IMG/VR virus record: IMGVR_UViG_3300027797_001483
Location: 1 to 24,805 of that record
Length of the DNA stretch: 24,805 nt
DNA from: a virus
Direction: 5' to 3' (one strand)
Shown: positions 1-7,039 of the stretch, in pieces
Layout: each line of letters opens with the position of its first letter
How positions within the stretch are numbered: the stretch's first letter is position 1
Made by a program: the position numbers and the translations under genes
The notes under the pieces: generated by a model
Told to the model about the DNA's origin: nothing
Seen by the model: only the letters and a program-made list of their open reading frames with translations
Databases searched by the model: none

Positions 1-73
1 AGCACAGTCCTGGCAATCATACGATCCCGACAGCGAAGAAATCTGGCGTGATCTTGTTGCCCGGTTAGATTAA
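1..73 (+). CDS. 3' end of an unidentified gene (partial)
   Basis: The frame beginning at base 2 is open from the window edge and ends at TAA 71-73, giving the last 23 residues of a protein, acidic and ending in LVARLD. It runs in the same direction as the following genes. A late promoter element follows its stop by 7 bases, so this gene closes the preceding transcription unit or runs through. The fragment is too short to assign a function. Confidence 0.6.
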   Translation, partial: AQSWQSYDPDSEEIWRDLVARLD

Positions 74-80
74 CTAAACC

Positions 81-88
81 CATAAATA
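81..88 (+). promoter_or_regulatory. T4-type late promoter element (CATAAATA)
   Basis: CATAAATA matches the T4 late consensus TATAAATA at 7 of 8 positions. It lies between the stop at 73 and the ATG at 109. In T4 the element is centred near -10, so transcription would start around base 94. It is recognised by RNA polymerase carrying the phage late sigma factor and sliding clamp, neither of which is in this window. It would drive the block starting at 109. Confidence 0.6.
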
Positions 89-108
89 ACACAAAGGTAC
101 TGGCTATC

Positions 109-366
109 ATGCAGAAAAAAACTCGCAGCATTCTGGAAGAATTAGACACGATCTATCAAGATCGATTTCAGGATCGCGATCGTCGCTATGTGGTAGAAAG
201 TCGTGCCACAAATGTGATTGCCAGCGCCATTAGACTAATCGAACAGATTGAATCAGCGTATCCTGTTGATCAAGCCGAAAATTTAGTACGTAAATTGCTA
301 AATGCAATTCGTGATCGAGATCCAAAAAAATTCACAAGAACAGTCAGGAGAAGTGATGCAGATTAA
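109..366 (+). CDS. Small conserved-type phage protein, function unknown
   Basis: This is an 85-residue, highly charged and probably all-helical protein. It has an Arg/Asp-rich N-terminal half and ends with KKFTRTVRRSDAD. The ATG at 109 follows AAAGG at 94-97 and a late promoter element at 81-88. The last 11 bases overlap the next gene, which starts at ATG 356, suggesting translational coupling. No catalytic motif, signal peptide or membrane segment is visible. Position and promoter type suggest a late, virion-assembly-associated protein. That role is inferred from context only. Confidence 0.7.
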   Translation: MQKKTRSILEELDTIYQDRFQDRDRRYVVESRATNVIASAIRLIEQIESAYPVDQAENLVRKLLNAIRDRDPKKFTRTVRRSDAD

Positions 367-733
367 ACACATACTCAAAGAACAAACGCCTGTGGCACCA
401 CCTGCACAGCCCGGTGCACCTGCTGCACCTGCTGCACCTGCAGTAAAAAATGTTCAACAAGCAGCTGGACAGGTCAAAGGCCAACAAACCCAGGGCATGT
501 TGAATGTACAGGCACTGAAACAACTGTTGCCGGGCGTAGATGGTGCCAAGTTGACACAGGCCATGCTGGCTGTCAAGTCAGGTGCCATGACTGCAGCACA
601 CTATCAGATACTGGGTATTGCATTTCAAGAATTGGTGCAGGCCGATCCTGCTACCACTGTCAAAGTAATGAACTTGTTGAAGCGAGTACAACAGGAACCA
701 GTCTCAGAATCCAAAACAAAAGGCTCAAGATAA
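356..733 (+). CDS. Pro/Ala-rich small late protein, function unknown
   Basis: This is a 125-residue protein. The frame is open further upstream to an ATG at 302, but the start at 356 is preferred because AGGAG lies at 346-350 with ideal spacing and it avoids a long overlap. Residues 10-30 are a Pro/Ala-rich linker encoded by repeated GCACCTGCT-type codons. The rest is probably helical, with no enzyme motif. The N-terminus MQIKHILKE resembles those of several neighbours (737, 2643, 6999, 8306). A virion or scaffold-associated role is plausible from context but unproven. Confidence 0.7.
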   Translation: MQIKHILKEQTPVAPPAQPGAPAAPAAPAVKNVQQAAGQVKGQQTQGMLNVQALKQLLPGVDGAKLTQAMLAVKSGAMTAAHYQILGIAFQELVQADPATTVKVMNLLKRVQQEPVSESKTKGSR

Positions 734-736
734 ATC

Positions 737-2617
737 ATGCAGATTTTTGAATTAGCTCAAAAACAGCAGAGTACTCTGTTGATTGAAAGTGTATGCTGCA
801 ATCTCACTAGAGATCAACGCCGCATAGTAGAAGGCATTGTCAGCGAACTACGCCCTTTGTTTGAAACAACTCTCACTGCTGATCAAATACAACAGATTTT
901 TGGCTTGGCACAAAAAAAACAAGCAGCTCAAGGCGGTGTTGGTCGCACCACAATCGGTCGTGCTGTGGACGCAACCAAGGCAGTGGGCAGCGCAGTAGGT
1001 GCTGCCGCTGGCACAGTCAACAAGGCCATTGACGGATTGGGTCGTTATCTACAGACAACTGCACCTGTACAATATTTTGATCAAAAATTTGAAAAGTTAA
1101 AGACCGATGTCACTGCAAAATTGGGTGCGGATAGTGCTGTGATCAAGACCATCAATCAGTTGGGGCAATATGCCCGAGCCAATCCTGGCAAGACAGCATT
1201 TGTGATCGGAACATTGACAGCAGTGGCTGCCTTGACCACAGGCCCGGGCGGTGGTGCTGTTGCAGGACAAGTGTTGCGCGGCGCAGTAGAATTGCTCAAA
1301 GGTGAAAAACTGTCAACTGCTGTGGGCAAGGGTCTCAAGACAGCAGCATTTGGTTATCTCACAGGTTCAGTGCTGGATAGCATCGGCGAGTGGTTCCGTA
1401 CCTGGACCTTGAACATGGTGCAGTACGCACCTGAAATTAGACAAGCCAAATTTGGATGGAGTCAAACAATTTCGTGGCAAGTTCCCGGTTATAGCGAAAC
1501 TCGAACCCAAATTCAAAGCATCGACGCTTACTTTAGAAATGCTGATGCAGACCAGCTATCACAATTGGTCAAAACATTCAACAGTACCAACGATGCCAGT
1601 GTTAAAGATCAGGCATTCAATGCATTTAGAAAAATCTTTGCAAAGGCTCGAGAGGAAGGGTATTTTGAAGGCGCTCTTGCTGACGACAATGCTGCACGAC
1701 TGTTGGCCATAGCCAACGACAAAGCTTATCAGAACACAGTCAAACTGACCAAAGGCATAGCAGCAGCCGCACAAGGCGCTGTACAAGCTGCTGCAGGTGC
1801 AACTAAAACTGCTACTGCTACTGCTGCTGATCCTGCTGCTGCTCCGGCACCGACAGCACCAACAGCAGCACCTGCCGCAGGCACCGCAACAAATGAAGTT
1901 CGTGAACGTTATACCAGATTGACCAATAAAGAAATACGTGAAATATTTGCTATTGCAGGCGGACAGATCACAGAAGGCCCTGTCTTAGACAAACTCAAAT
2001 CTTTTGGAACCAAACTGACAACAAAGCAGATAGACACAGCAGCACTACTAAATCATTGGAAATTTGCCAAGAGTCCAACCGACAGTGGCCTTATCGCTAA
2101 GATATTACGTAGCAATAATGTATCAGACAATGTCATAAAGGATATTTTTGATGAGATGAATATTGAAATTGATACTCCTGCCAGCGGTGGATCTAAAACT
2201 GCTCCTGCTGCTGCTACTCCTGCTGCTGCAGGCACTCCTGCTGCCGCTCCTGCTGCTGCAGGCACTCCTGTAGCTGCTGCTACCACATATAATTTTGCCA
2301 AGGCAGCAGCAGACAAACTGGCCAAGGGTCAGGCAGACCAACAGGCCGCACTACAACAGGTAAAAGCTAATACCGCGGCTAATACAGTAAAATCTGCTGC
2401 AGATGGAAAAATCAAAGCAGACGCAGATGCTGCCAAAGCCAAACCGGGATTTCAACAAACTACTGCCGATAAGTTGGCTATAAAAACTGCTGCTGCACGA
2501 GGCATTAGAGAAAACAAACAAATTCTCAAAATTTATGAAACGATGACTACGACACAACGTAGACAGTTGATCAAAAATTTTAAAAGAATTGACAATAATC
2601 ACAGCAAAATTTTCTAA
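737..2617 (+). CDS. Large multi-domain protein with Ala/Pro linkers, probable virion protein
   Basis: This is a 626-residue protein starting 3 bases after the previous stop. An N-terminal charged helical region (about 1-90) is followed by an Ala/Gly-rich region. Around residues 152-182 there is a hydrophobic Ala/Gly/Thr stretch that could be membrane-active or a packed helix pair. A globular region runs to about 350. Two Ala/Pro/Thr linkers (about 350-387 and 480-520) flank a compact charged domain (about 388-480), and a helical C-terminus ends in a basic tail. This bead-and-linker layout fits a flexible structural or internal virion protein. No lysozyme, protease or other enzyme signature was recognised. 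Ala codons dominate the linkers, which creates long meaningless minus-strand frames. Confidence 0.75.
   Translation: MQIFELAQKQQSTLLIESVCCNLTRDQRRIVEGIVSELRPLFETTLTADQIQQIFGLAQKKQAAQGGVGRTTIGRAVDATKAVGSAVGAAAGTVNKAIDGLGRYLQTTAPVQYFDQKFEKLKTDVTAKLGADSAVIKTINQLGQYARANPGKTAFVIGTLTAVAALTTGPGGGAVAGQVLRGAVELLKGEKLSTAVGKGLKTAAFGYLTGSVLDSIGEWFRTWTLNMVQYAPEIRQAKFGWSQTISWQVPGYSETRTQIQSIDAYFRNADADQLSQLVKTFNSTNDASVKDQAFNAFRKIFAKAREEGYFEGALADDNAARLLAIANDKAYQNTVKLTKGIAAAAQGAVQAAAGATKTATATAADPAAAPAPTAPTAAPAAGTATNEVRERYTRLTNKEIREIFAIAGGQITEGPVLDKLKSFGTKLTTKQIDTAALLNHWKFAKSPTDSGLIAKILRSNNVSDNVIKDIFDEMNIEIDTPASGGSKTAPAAATPAAAGTPAAAPAAAGTPVAAATTYNFAKAAADKLAKGQADQQAALQQVKANTAANTVKSAADGKIKADADAAKAKPGFQQTTADKLAIKTAAARGIRENKQILKIYETMTTTQRRQLIKNFKRIDNNHSKIF
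2217..2270 (+). repeat. Tandem 30-bp period repeat in an Ala/Pro linker
   Basis: A 24-base block occurs perfectly at 2217-2240 and again at 2247-2270, a 30-base period. It encodes repeated Pro-Ala-Ala-Ala-Gly-Thr units in the second linker of the 626-residue protein. The repeat number could vary by slippage or recombination, changing linker length in frame. Confidence 0.85.
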
Positions 2618-2642
2618 AAATATAGCGGAGATAGCTAACAAC

Positions 2643-4544
2643 ATGAATTTGAATTTGAATGAAGGCGGTAATGTATTCAAAGACACTGCTGGACAACCGT
2701 TGACCCAGCGTATTGCACAAGCAGATGTCATGCCCACAGCACAGTGGCTAGAGAAGATCACTGGCCTGGACCTCACAAAAGACAAAGATAAACGCGATGG
2801 CAAACCCGTCAAATGGCTAGGGTCCACTGGACGCAAGGCAGATTCTGGTGATTTGGACATGAGTGTTGATGCCGGTGAAATGAATAAAGATCAGTTGGTA
2901 GCTGTATTGACCAAATGGTGCAATAGCAAAGGTGTAGACCCTGCACGTTATATCAAGAAAACAGGTTCGGCAGTACACTTCTTTACTGCCATCGGCGGCA
3001 ATCCTAAAAACGGCTTTGTACAAACAGACTTCATGTTCAGCAACAAGCCACGCTGGACACAGTTTGTATTAAGCAGTGATCCACGCAGTCAGTACAAAGG
3101 TGCCTTGCGCAACATCATGATGAACAGCATGGCCAAGGCCCTGGGCTACAAGTTAAATCAAAATGATGGTATTATGGATCGTGCCACGAATGAACTGATC
3201 ACCGACGATCCTTCCATGGTGGCACAAATGCTGCTGAGTCCCAACTCTACCATTGCTGATCTCTACAGCGTGGAATCTATCTTAAAAGCCCTAGAAGCTG
3301 ATCCCAAACGTGCTGCAAAAATTGCTGACTTCAAGGCACACATGGAACGCGAAGGTATAAAATTTGACGAAGGCATCTACGAGAACACAGCACTATACAC
3401 AGAATACAACGAAGTCAGCATGATGGCTCGTTTACGTGATCGCATTGTGAATCAGGGCATGCAGGTCATTGTGGAAGGAGTGCGCATTGAACACCCCGAA
3501 GACATGATCTTTGATCAACGACCCAGTGCCGGCCTCAAGCAAGCACTTGACGGTATTGTGACTGCTGCTCGCAATCCCAGCGAAACCACAGTGAAATGGG
3601 ATGGAAAACCTGCCATCATATTTGGCCGCAAACCTTCGGGTGAGTTTGTGTTGACAGACAAGTCAGGATTTGGTGCCAAGGGCTATGACGGCCTGGCCAC
3701 CAGCACAGATCAAATAGCCCGGATTATGGCACAGCGCGGTGGAGAACGTGGTGAACTGATTGCCTTATATCAACGCTTGTTTCCCTTGCTGCGTCGCGCA
3801 GTACCTGAAGATTTCCGTGGCTATATTCAAGGCGATCTGTTGTATAGCCAAACCCCAGAGTTAAAAGGCAACAACTATGTGTTCACACCCAACACTGTGA
3901 CATACACAGTTCCAGCCAACACAGACCTGGGTCAGAAGATTGGTCAAAGCACAGCAGCAGTGGCCATTCATACTTCTTTGGCAGCGCCAGGAGCAGCTGC
4001 CACACCCATACGTGCTGCTGCCCTGGCAGACAGTCCAGGTCTGCTGATACTGGATCCCAGTCTAAAAAATCCCAAACAGATCAAGCTCGACGCTGCCACT
4101 GTCAAGGATGCTACTCAATTGCTCACAAAATACGGTGCAGCCATGGATCAATTGTTTGATCCTGCTGAACTTAGAGCACGCAAGATCAGTGATTTTCCGG
4201 CCTTGGTCAAGACCTACATCAACAGTCGTGTGCGTACTGGCAGCTATGATAATTTGATGAGTGGTTTTGGTGACTGGGTCAGACAAAAGTCCCCAGCCAA
4301 GGCACCACGCATATTTGAATGGGCCACTGAAAACAAACAGGCAGTGGCAGCCCTGTTCCAAGCGTTCTTGGAAATTTCTAGTCTTAAAAATCAAGTGGTA
4401 CGTCAACTAGATGCTCAGGCACAAGATGTGCAGGCCAGCATCAACAACGAGCCTGGACATGAAGGTTATGTGGGACAAAACATGAAGTTTGTGGATCGTT
4501 TTAGATTCAGCAAGGCAAACTTTGCCTTAAACAACCCGGATTGA
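2643..4544 (+). CDS. Protein with Pol-beta-like and KxDG ligase-like nucleotidyltransferase signatures
   Basis: This is a 633-residue protein. The frame opens earlier (TTG 2589), but ATG 2643 is chosen: it has CGGAG at 2626-2630 and removes the overlap with the previous gene. Two enzyme-like signatures are visible. Residues 60-72 read G-S-T-G-R-K-A-D-S-G-D-L-D, the GS...DxD arrangement of Pol-beta-fold nucleotidyltransferases. Residues 318-323 are KWDGKP, matching motif I (KxDG) of ATP-dependent ligases and capping enzymes, whose Lys is adenylated or guanylylated. It is followed by a motif-III-like GYIQGDLLY (393-401) and a hydrophobic GLLILD (466-471) near the motif IV position. Motif V is not clear. 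It sits among structural genes with no known ligase partner. A large phage family of unknown function is the likely home, and activity is inferred from motifs only. Confidence 0.7.
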   Translation: MNLNLNEGGNVFKDTAGQPLTQRIAQADVMPTAQWLEKITGLDLTKDKDKRDGKPVKWLGSTGRKADSGDLDMSVDAGEMNKDQLVAVLTKWCNSKGVDPARYIKKTGSAVHFFTAIGGNPKNGFVQTDFMFSNKPRWTQFVLSSDPRSQYKGALRNIMMNSMAKALGYKLNQNDGIMDRATNELITDDPSMVAQMLLSPNSTIADLYSVESILKALEADPKRAAKIADFKAHMEREGIKFDEGIYENTALYTEYNEVSMMARLRDRIVNQGMQVIVEGVRIEHPEDMIFDQRPSAGLKQALDGIVTAARNPSETTVKWDGKPAIIFGRKPSGEFVLTDKSGFGAKGYDGLATSTDQIARIMAQRGGERGELIALYQRLFPLLRRAVPEDFRGYIQGDLLYSQTPELKGNNYVFTPNTVTYTVPANTDLGQKIGQSTAAVAIHTSLAAPGAAATPIRAAALADSPGLLILDPSLKNPKQIKLDAATVKDATQLLTKYGAAMDQLFDPAELRARKISDFPALVKTYINSRVRTGSYDNLMSGFGDWVRQKSPAKAPRIFEWATENKQAVAALFQAFLEISSLKNQVVRQLDAQAQDVQASINNEPGHEGYVGQNMKFVDRFRFSKANFALNNPD

Positions 4545-4573
4545 ACAGGTACCAACCGATTTCTGCCTTTTGG

Positions 4574-4581
4574 TATAAATA
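4574..4581 (+). promoter_or_regulatory. Perfect T4 late promoter TATAAATA
   Basis: This is an exact match to the T4 late consensus, placed 43 bases before the ATG at 4625, and the strongest late element in the window. Transcription would begin near 4587. It drives a single gene that ends at a hairpin terminator, forming a self-contained, probably high-output late unit. Confidence 0.8.
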
Positions 4582-4624
4582 AGTGCAGGGACGAAACATT
4601 CCCACTTAACCAAGGAGAATTAAA

Positions 4625-5092
4625 ATGGCAGTATTCAATCCAGCAAACGGTGATGCACAACCGGTATTTGCCTTAGACTTAGCAAACGGCCCACAACAGG
4701 GCCAAATCTCTTCAGCTGCACTAGTGCAGATGGCCGGTCCAAAACTGGACTTTTTCAACGTTGTTGTCCAGAACGGTTCACAACAGAACATTGACTTGCA
4801 AAACCAGTTGGGTAACGTAACATCAGGTGTTTTTACACCAGGCGTTGTTGTTCAACTAAATCAAAGCATCCAAGAGACAGCCACCATTGCCATGTATCAG
4901 GTGGAAGCCTCTTCGGCTGGTCAGATCAGCTATGCTGTTTATCCAAGTGGCGCTTACACAGCAGCTACTCTACAAGCTCAACTGCGTGCCTTGGGTAACA
5001 TTCAGATCACAGCCAGCGATGGTACAGTGACAGGTGTTAACGTTACAGGTACAGACGTTGTAAACGTAGGTTTCAAACTAGCTGCAAGTTAA
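4625..5092 (+). CDS. 155-residue abundant late (probably virion) protein
   Basis: The protein has 155 residues, is rich in Gln, Ala, Val, Thr and Gly, poor in charge and has no Cys. This looks like a beta-rich structural protein. Its control signals stand out: the only perfect TATAAATA element in the window, an AAGGAG ribosome site at 4612-4617 eight bases from ATG, and a hairpin terminator right after the stop. This isolated strong unit suggests a protein made in high copy, such as a decoration, tail or fibre-associated protein. That role is inferred; no family was recognised. The C-terminal third (residues about 125-155) has alternating Val/Thr/Gly strands. No signal peptide or membrane segment is seen. 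Confidence 0.8.
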   Translation: MAVFNPANGDAQPVFALDLANGPQQGQISSAALVQMAGPKLDFFNVVVQNGSQQNIDLQNQLGNVTSGVFTPGVVVQLNQSIQETATIAMYQVEASSAGQISYAVYPSGAYTAATLQAQLRALGNIQITASDGTVTGVNVTGTDVVNVGFKLAAS

Positions 5093-5119
5093 TTTCGAGT
5101 CAGTCAAGTATAGACTCTG

Positions 5120-5149
5120 AGCCCCGGATTTATTTCGGGGCTTTGTTTT
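5120..5149 (+). terminator. Rho-independent terminator
   Basis: The stem AGCCCCG (5120-5126) pairs perfectly with CGGGGCT (5136-5142) across a 9-base loop. T-rich TTGTTTT follows. It lies 28 bases after the stop of the 155-residue gene and 20 bases before the next ATG, so it ends that single-gene late unit. Confidence 0.9.
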
Positions 5150-5169
5150 GACCATTAAATACCTATACT

Positions 5170-5832
5170 ATGCAACCACTCAACCCAATTCCATTATGGC
5201 CTATCTTGATGTACGATTTTCAGTGGGACAACCACGATCAACATCGAGATGAGCTTGCTCAGGTATGTTACGAGCTTGAAGCCAAGAAACATGTCAGCAA
5301 TGTAGCACCAGATGCCAAACGTGGCCTGTATGAGAGCGGCTTTGACTTTGTGTCTACAGATTCGTCTGCTGTTCTTGCATTCAGTCACTGGGCCAAACAG
5401 TGTATGTTTCGTGCTGCTGCTAATGCCAACAAGGCCTATTGGCCCCCAGGTATGAATGTCACAGTAGAGATACACGAATCCTGGTGTCACATCACACGTG
5501 ATGGTGGCTATCATGACATGCATGCCCATCCTGGTAGTTCTTGGTCTGCTATCTATTATGTAGACACCGGAGACATGGGTGCTGCTGAAGATAAAAATGG
5601 TGTCAACAGATTTTACAACCCCAATAATTGTGGGTATGCAGATGCAGGAATGGCCTGGGTCAATCGCAACACCAGTATTGACTTCAGAGCAGAACCTGGT
5701 ATGATGGTGGTTTTCCCCAGTTGGCTACAACATTCTGCTGTGGTTTACCGCGGTACACAGGATCGTATTGTGATTGCACTAAATTGCAGAATCACCAGAT
5801 CTGACCTGTCACAGGTATCATTGTCTATATGA
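5170..5832 (+). CDS. 2OG-Fe(II) oxygenase-like phage protein
   Basis: The protein has 220 residues and resembles the phage/bacterial 2OG-Fe(II) oxygenase group of TIGR02466/PF13759 type. Residues 118-121 read HAHP, followed by a beta-strand IYYV (128-131). Near the C-terminus PSWLQH (184-189) supplies the distal His188, followed by R199 in DRIVIALN. These are the iron- and 2-oxoglutarate-binding elements expected of the double-stranded beta-helix fold. Such enzymes hydroxylate proteins, nucleic acids or small molecules; the substrate is unknown. The ATG at 5170 is 20 bases after a terminator and lacks an obvious ribosome site. The next gene overlaps its stop (ATGA). The HxH rather than HxD spacing should be checked against family members. 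Confidence 0.75.
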   Translation: MQPLNPIPLWPILMYDFQWDNHDQHRDELAQVCYELEAKKHVSNVAPDAKRGLYESGFDFVSTDSSAVLAFSHWAKQCMFRAAANANKAYWPPGMNVTVEIHESWCHITRDGGYHDMHAHPGSSWSAIYYVDTGDMGAAEDKNGVNRFYNPNNCGYADAGMAWVNRNTSIDFRAEPGMMVVFPSWLQHSAVVYRGTQDRIVIALNCRITRSDLSQVSLSI

Positions 5833-6254
5833 GTCAACGCATACGATGCCAGACTCGATTTGATATTACCGAAACAGGTGTAAAGAATCGTAGTCACAAG
5901 GCCAATACGCAGTTCAAAGATGTCTCGGGTCGTGTAATTGGCACAGAGTCGGAATGGAACCGGGCCAGAAATCAACAGTGCAACTGGGAAACTGTGAATC
6001 AAATCATCTCCTTGCGAACCTTGCCAGAAAATATCACCCGGCCTGTACACAATGCGGACACTGGCATTTGGTCGTTTGAATTTGTAGTGGTTGATCCTGC
6101 CACTGTGGCCTGTGATGGTAATCCAGTGGGTTATCTGCAAAAAGACTGCGAAGATGTGCCCATGATCCAGGGCCTGGATGAAACAGGAGAAATTGCACCG
6201 GTCTTGGTGTCCTTGGGTGCAGATGCCAACATCTGGTTTGAGCTGTTAGCATAA
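5829..6254 (+). CDS. Conserved-type phage protein, function unknown (possible virion protein)
   Basis: This is a 141-residue protein whose ATG overlaps the previous stop (ATGA), so its translation is probably coupled to the oxygenase gene. It is mixed alpha/beta in appearance. It has a basic N-terminus and an aromatic strand (IWSFEFVVV, about residues 77-85), and ends in an acidic, hydrophobic tail. There are three Cys at 7, 50 and 96 and a fourth at 107, without clear metal-binding spacing. No enzyme motif, signal peptide or membrane segment is visible. The stop codon is embedded in the next late promoter element. Confidence 0.65.
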   Translation: MSQRIRCQTRFDITETGVKNRSHKANTQFKDVSGRVIGTESEWNRARNQQCNWETVNQIISLRTLPENITRPVHNADTGIWSFEFVVVDPATVACDGNPVGYLQKDCEDVPMIQGLDETGEIAPVLVSLGADANIWFELLA

Positions 6255-6257
6255 ATA
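6250..6257 (+). promoter_or_regulatory. T4-type late promoter element (CATAAATA)
   Basis: This is a 7 of 8 match to TATAAATA that overlaps the TAA stop at 6252-6254 of the preceding gene. It lies 21 bases before the ATG at 6279, so transcription would begin near 6263. It would drive the group 6279-8644. Confidence 0.6.
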
Positions 6258-6278
6258 AAACATCCTGGGACACACAGC

Positions 6279-6542
6279 ATGGTTGACACAACCGATATTG
6301 AAAAAAAGAGTTTGGAAGCACATGTGGAATTGTGTGCCGAACGCTATCGTTATCTGGAAGAAAAGTTAGAATCACTTGAAGCCAGATCAATTGAAAATAA
6401 CAAGATGATTTCTGACATACGGGGCATGATACAGACAGTGGTTGCCAATCGCAATGATCAGATCATCAAGTGGGGCCTGGGCATTATTGTTACACTGGGC
6501 GGAATAGTGGGCTGGCTCGTAACGCATTACGTACTTAAATGA
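6279..6542 (+). CDS. Coiled-coil protein with a C-terminal membrane anchor
   Basis: This is an 87-residue protein. Residues about 10-50 are charged heptad-like helix (repeated Leu with Glu/Lys/Arg), predicted coiled coil. Residues about 64-85 form one hydrophobic segment (WGLGIIVTLGGIVGWLV) ending the protein. This layout resembles XhlA-type haemolysin/holin-associated proteins and other tail-anchored phage proteins. A lysis-related or membrane role is therefore possible, but no sequence motif proves it. It follows a late promoter element, and the next gene overlaps its stop (ATGA at 6539-6542). Confidence 0.65.
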   Translation: MVDTTDIEKKSLEAHVELCAERYRYLEEKLESLEARSIENNKMISDIRGMIQTVVANRNDQIIKWGLGIIVTLGGIVGWLVTHYVLK

Positions 6543-7039
6543 AACAAAACACTGCCATACCACAGCTGGAAAAGCTGATGCAACAAGAATTTGACCAAAT
6601 CAAAGATAATCTAATATTCAGTGCCGACGGTCTTTACCATGTGTTTGACAGCTACACAATAACTCCAAAAAACAAAGAAAGTTTTGAAGTGGCCAGACCA
6701 CAGCGTGATGTCAAGACCTTTGGCAGTTTGCGTGTGGCACTGAGTTGGTGCATTGCCGACAAGTATAGACAGCTGGCACTGGCACACAGTCTACAGAATT
6801 TAGATCAAGAAAAACAACGTATCTACGCAGATATTGAGGTGCGTCAAGCTGTTTCAAAACGCATGCAGGATCCAGATCAAGCAGAATTTACCCAACTCAA
6901 GATCACCATGAAGAAAAACCACCTGTCCAGGGTGGAACAACAATTGACCAAATGTGTCAATTTGGCTAAATACTGGCAAATACAAGGATTCAATCGCGAT
7001 GAAACTGCACGAATTAGACCAACACAATCAACAAGATAA
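6539..7039 (+). CDS. Helical phage protein, function unknown
   Basis: This is a 166-residue protein whose ATG overlaps the previous TGA, so it is likely coupled. It is rich in Gln, Lys and Asp, with long predicted helices in the C-terminal half (about 75-150). The N-terminal region contains a short beta-like segment with DGLYHVFDSYTI. No known domain or catalytic motif was recognised. The last 41 bases overlap the next gene, whose ATG lies at 6999. Context suggests a late virion-assembly protein, but this is a guess from position. Confidence 0.65.
   Translation: MKQNTAIPQLEKLMQQEFDQIKDNLIFSADGLYHVFDSYTITPKNKESFEVARPQRDVKTFGSLRVALSWCIADKYRQLALAHSLQNLDQEKQRIYADIEVRQAVSKRMQDPDQAEFTQLKITMKKNHLSRVEQQLTKCVNLAKYWQIQGFNRDETARIRPTQSTR

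Noticed and set aside
1156-2325. Minus-strand frames opposite the Ala/Pro-rich protein
   Set aside because: They arise from repeated GCN and CCN codons on the plus strand, have no ribosome sites and lie wholly inside a well-supported gene.
4512-4528. AAGGCAAA/TTTGCCTT palindrome near the end of the 633-residue gene as a terminator
   Set aside because: The loop is a single base, no T-tract follows, and it lies within the coding region.
5154-5161. ATTAAATA as a late promoter for the oxygenase gene at 5170
   Set aside because: It matches TATAAATA at only 6 of 8 and would put the start of transcription almost on the ATG, leaving no ribosome site.
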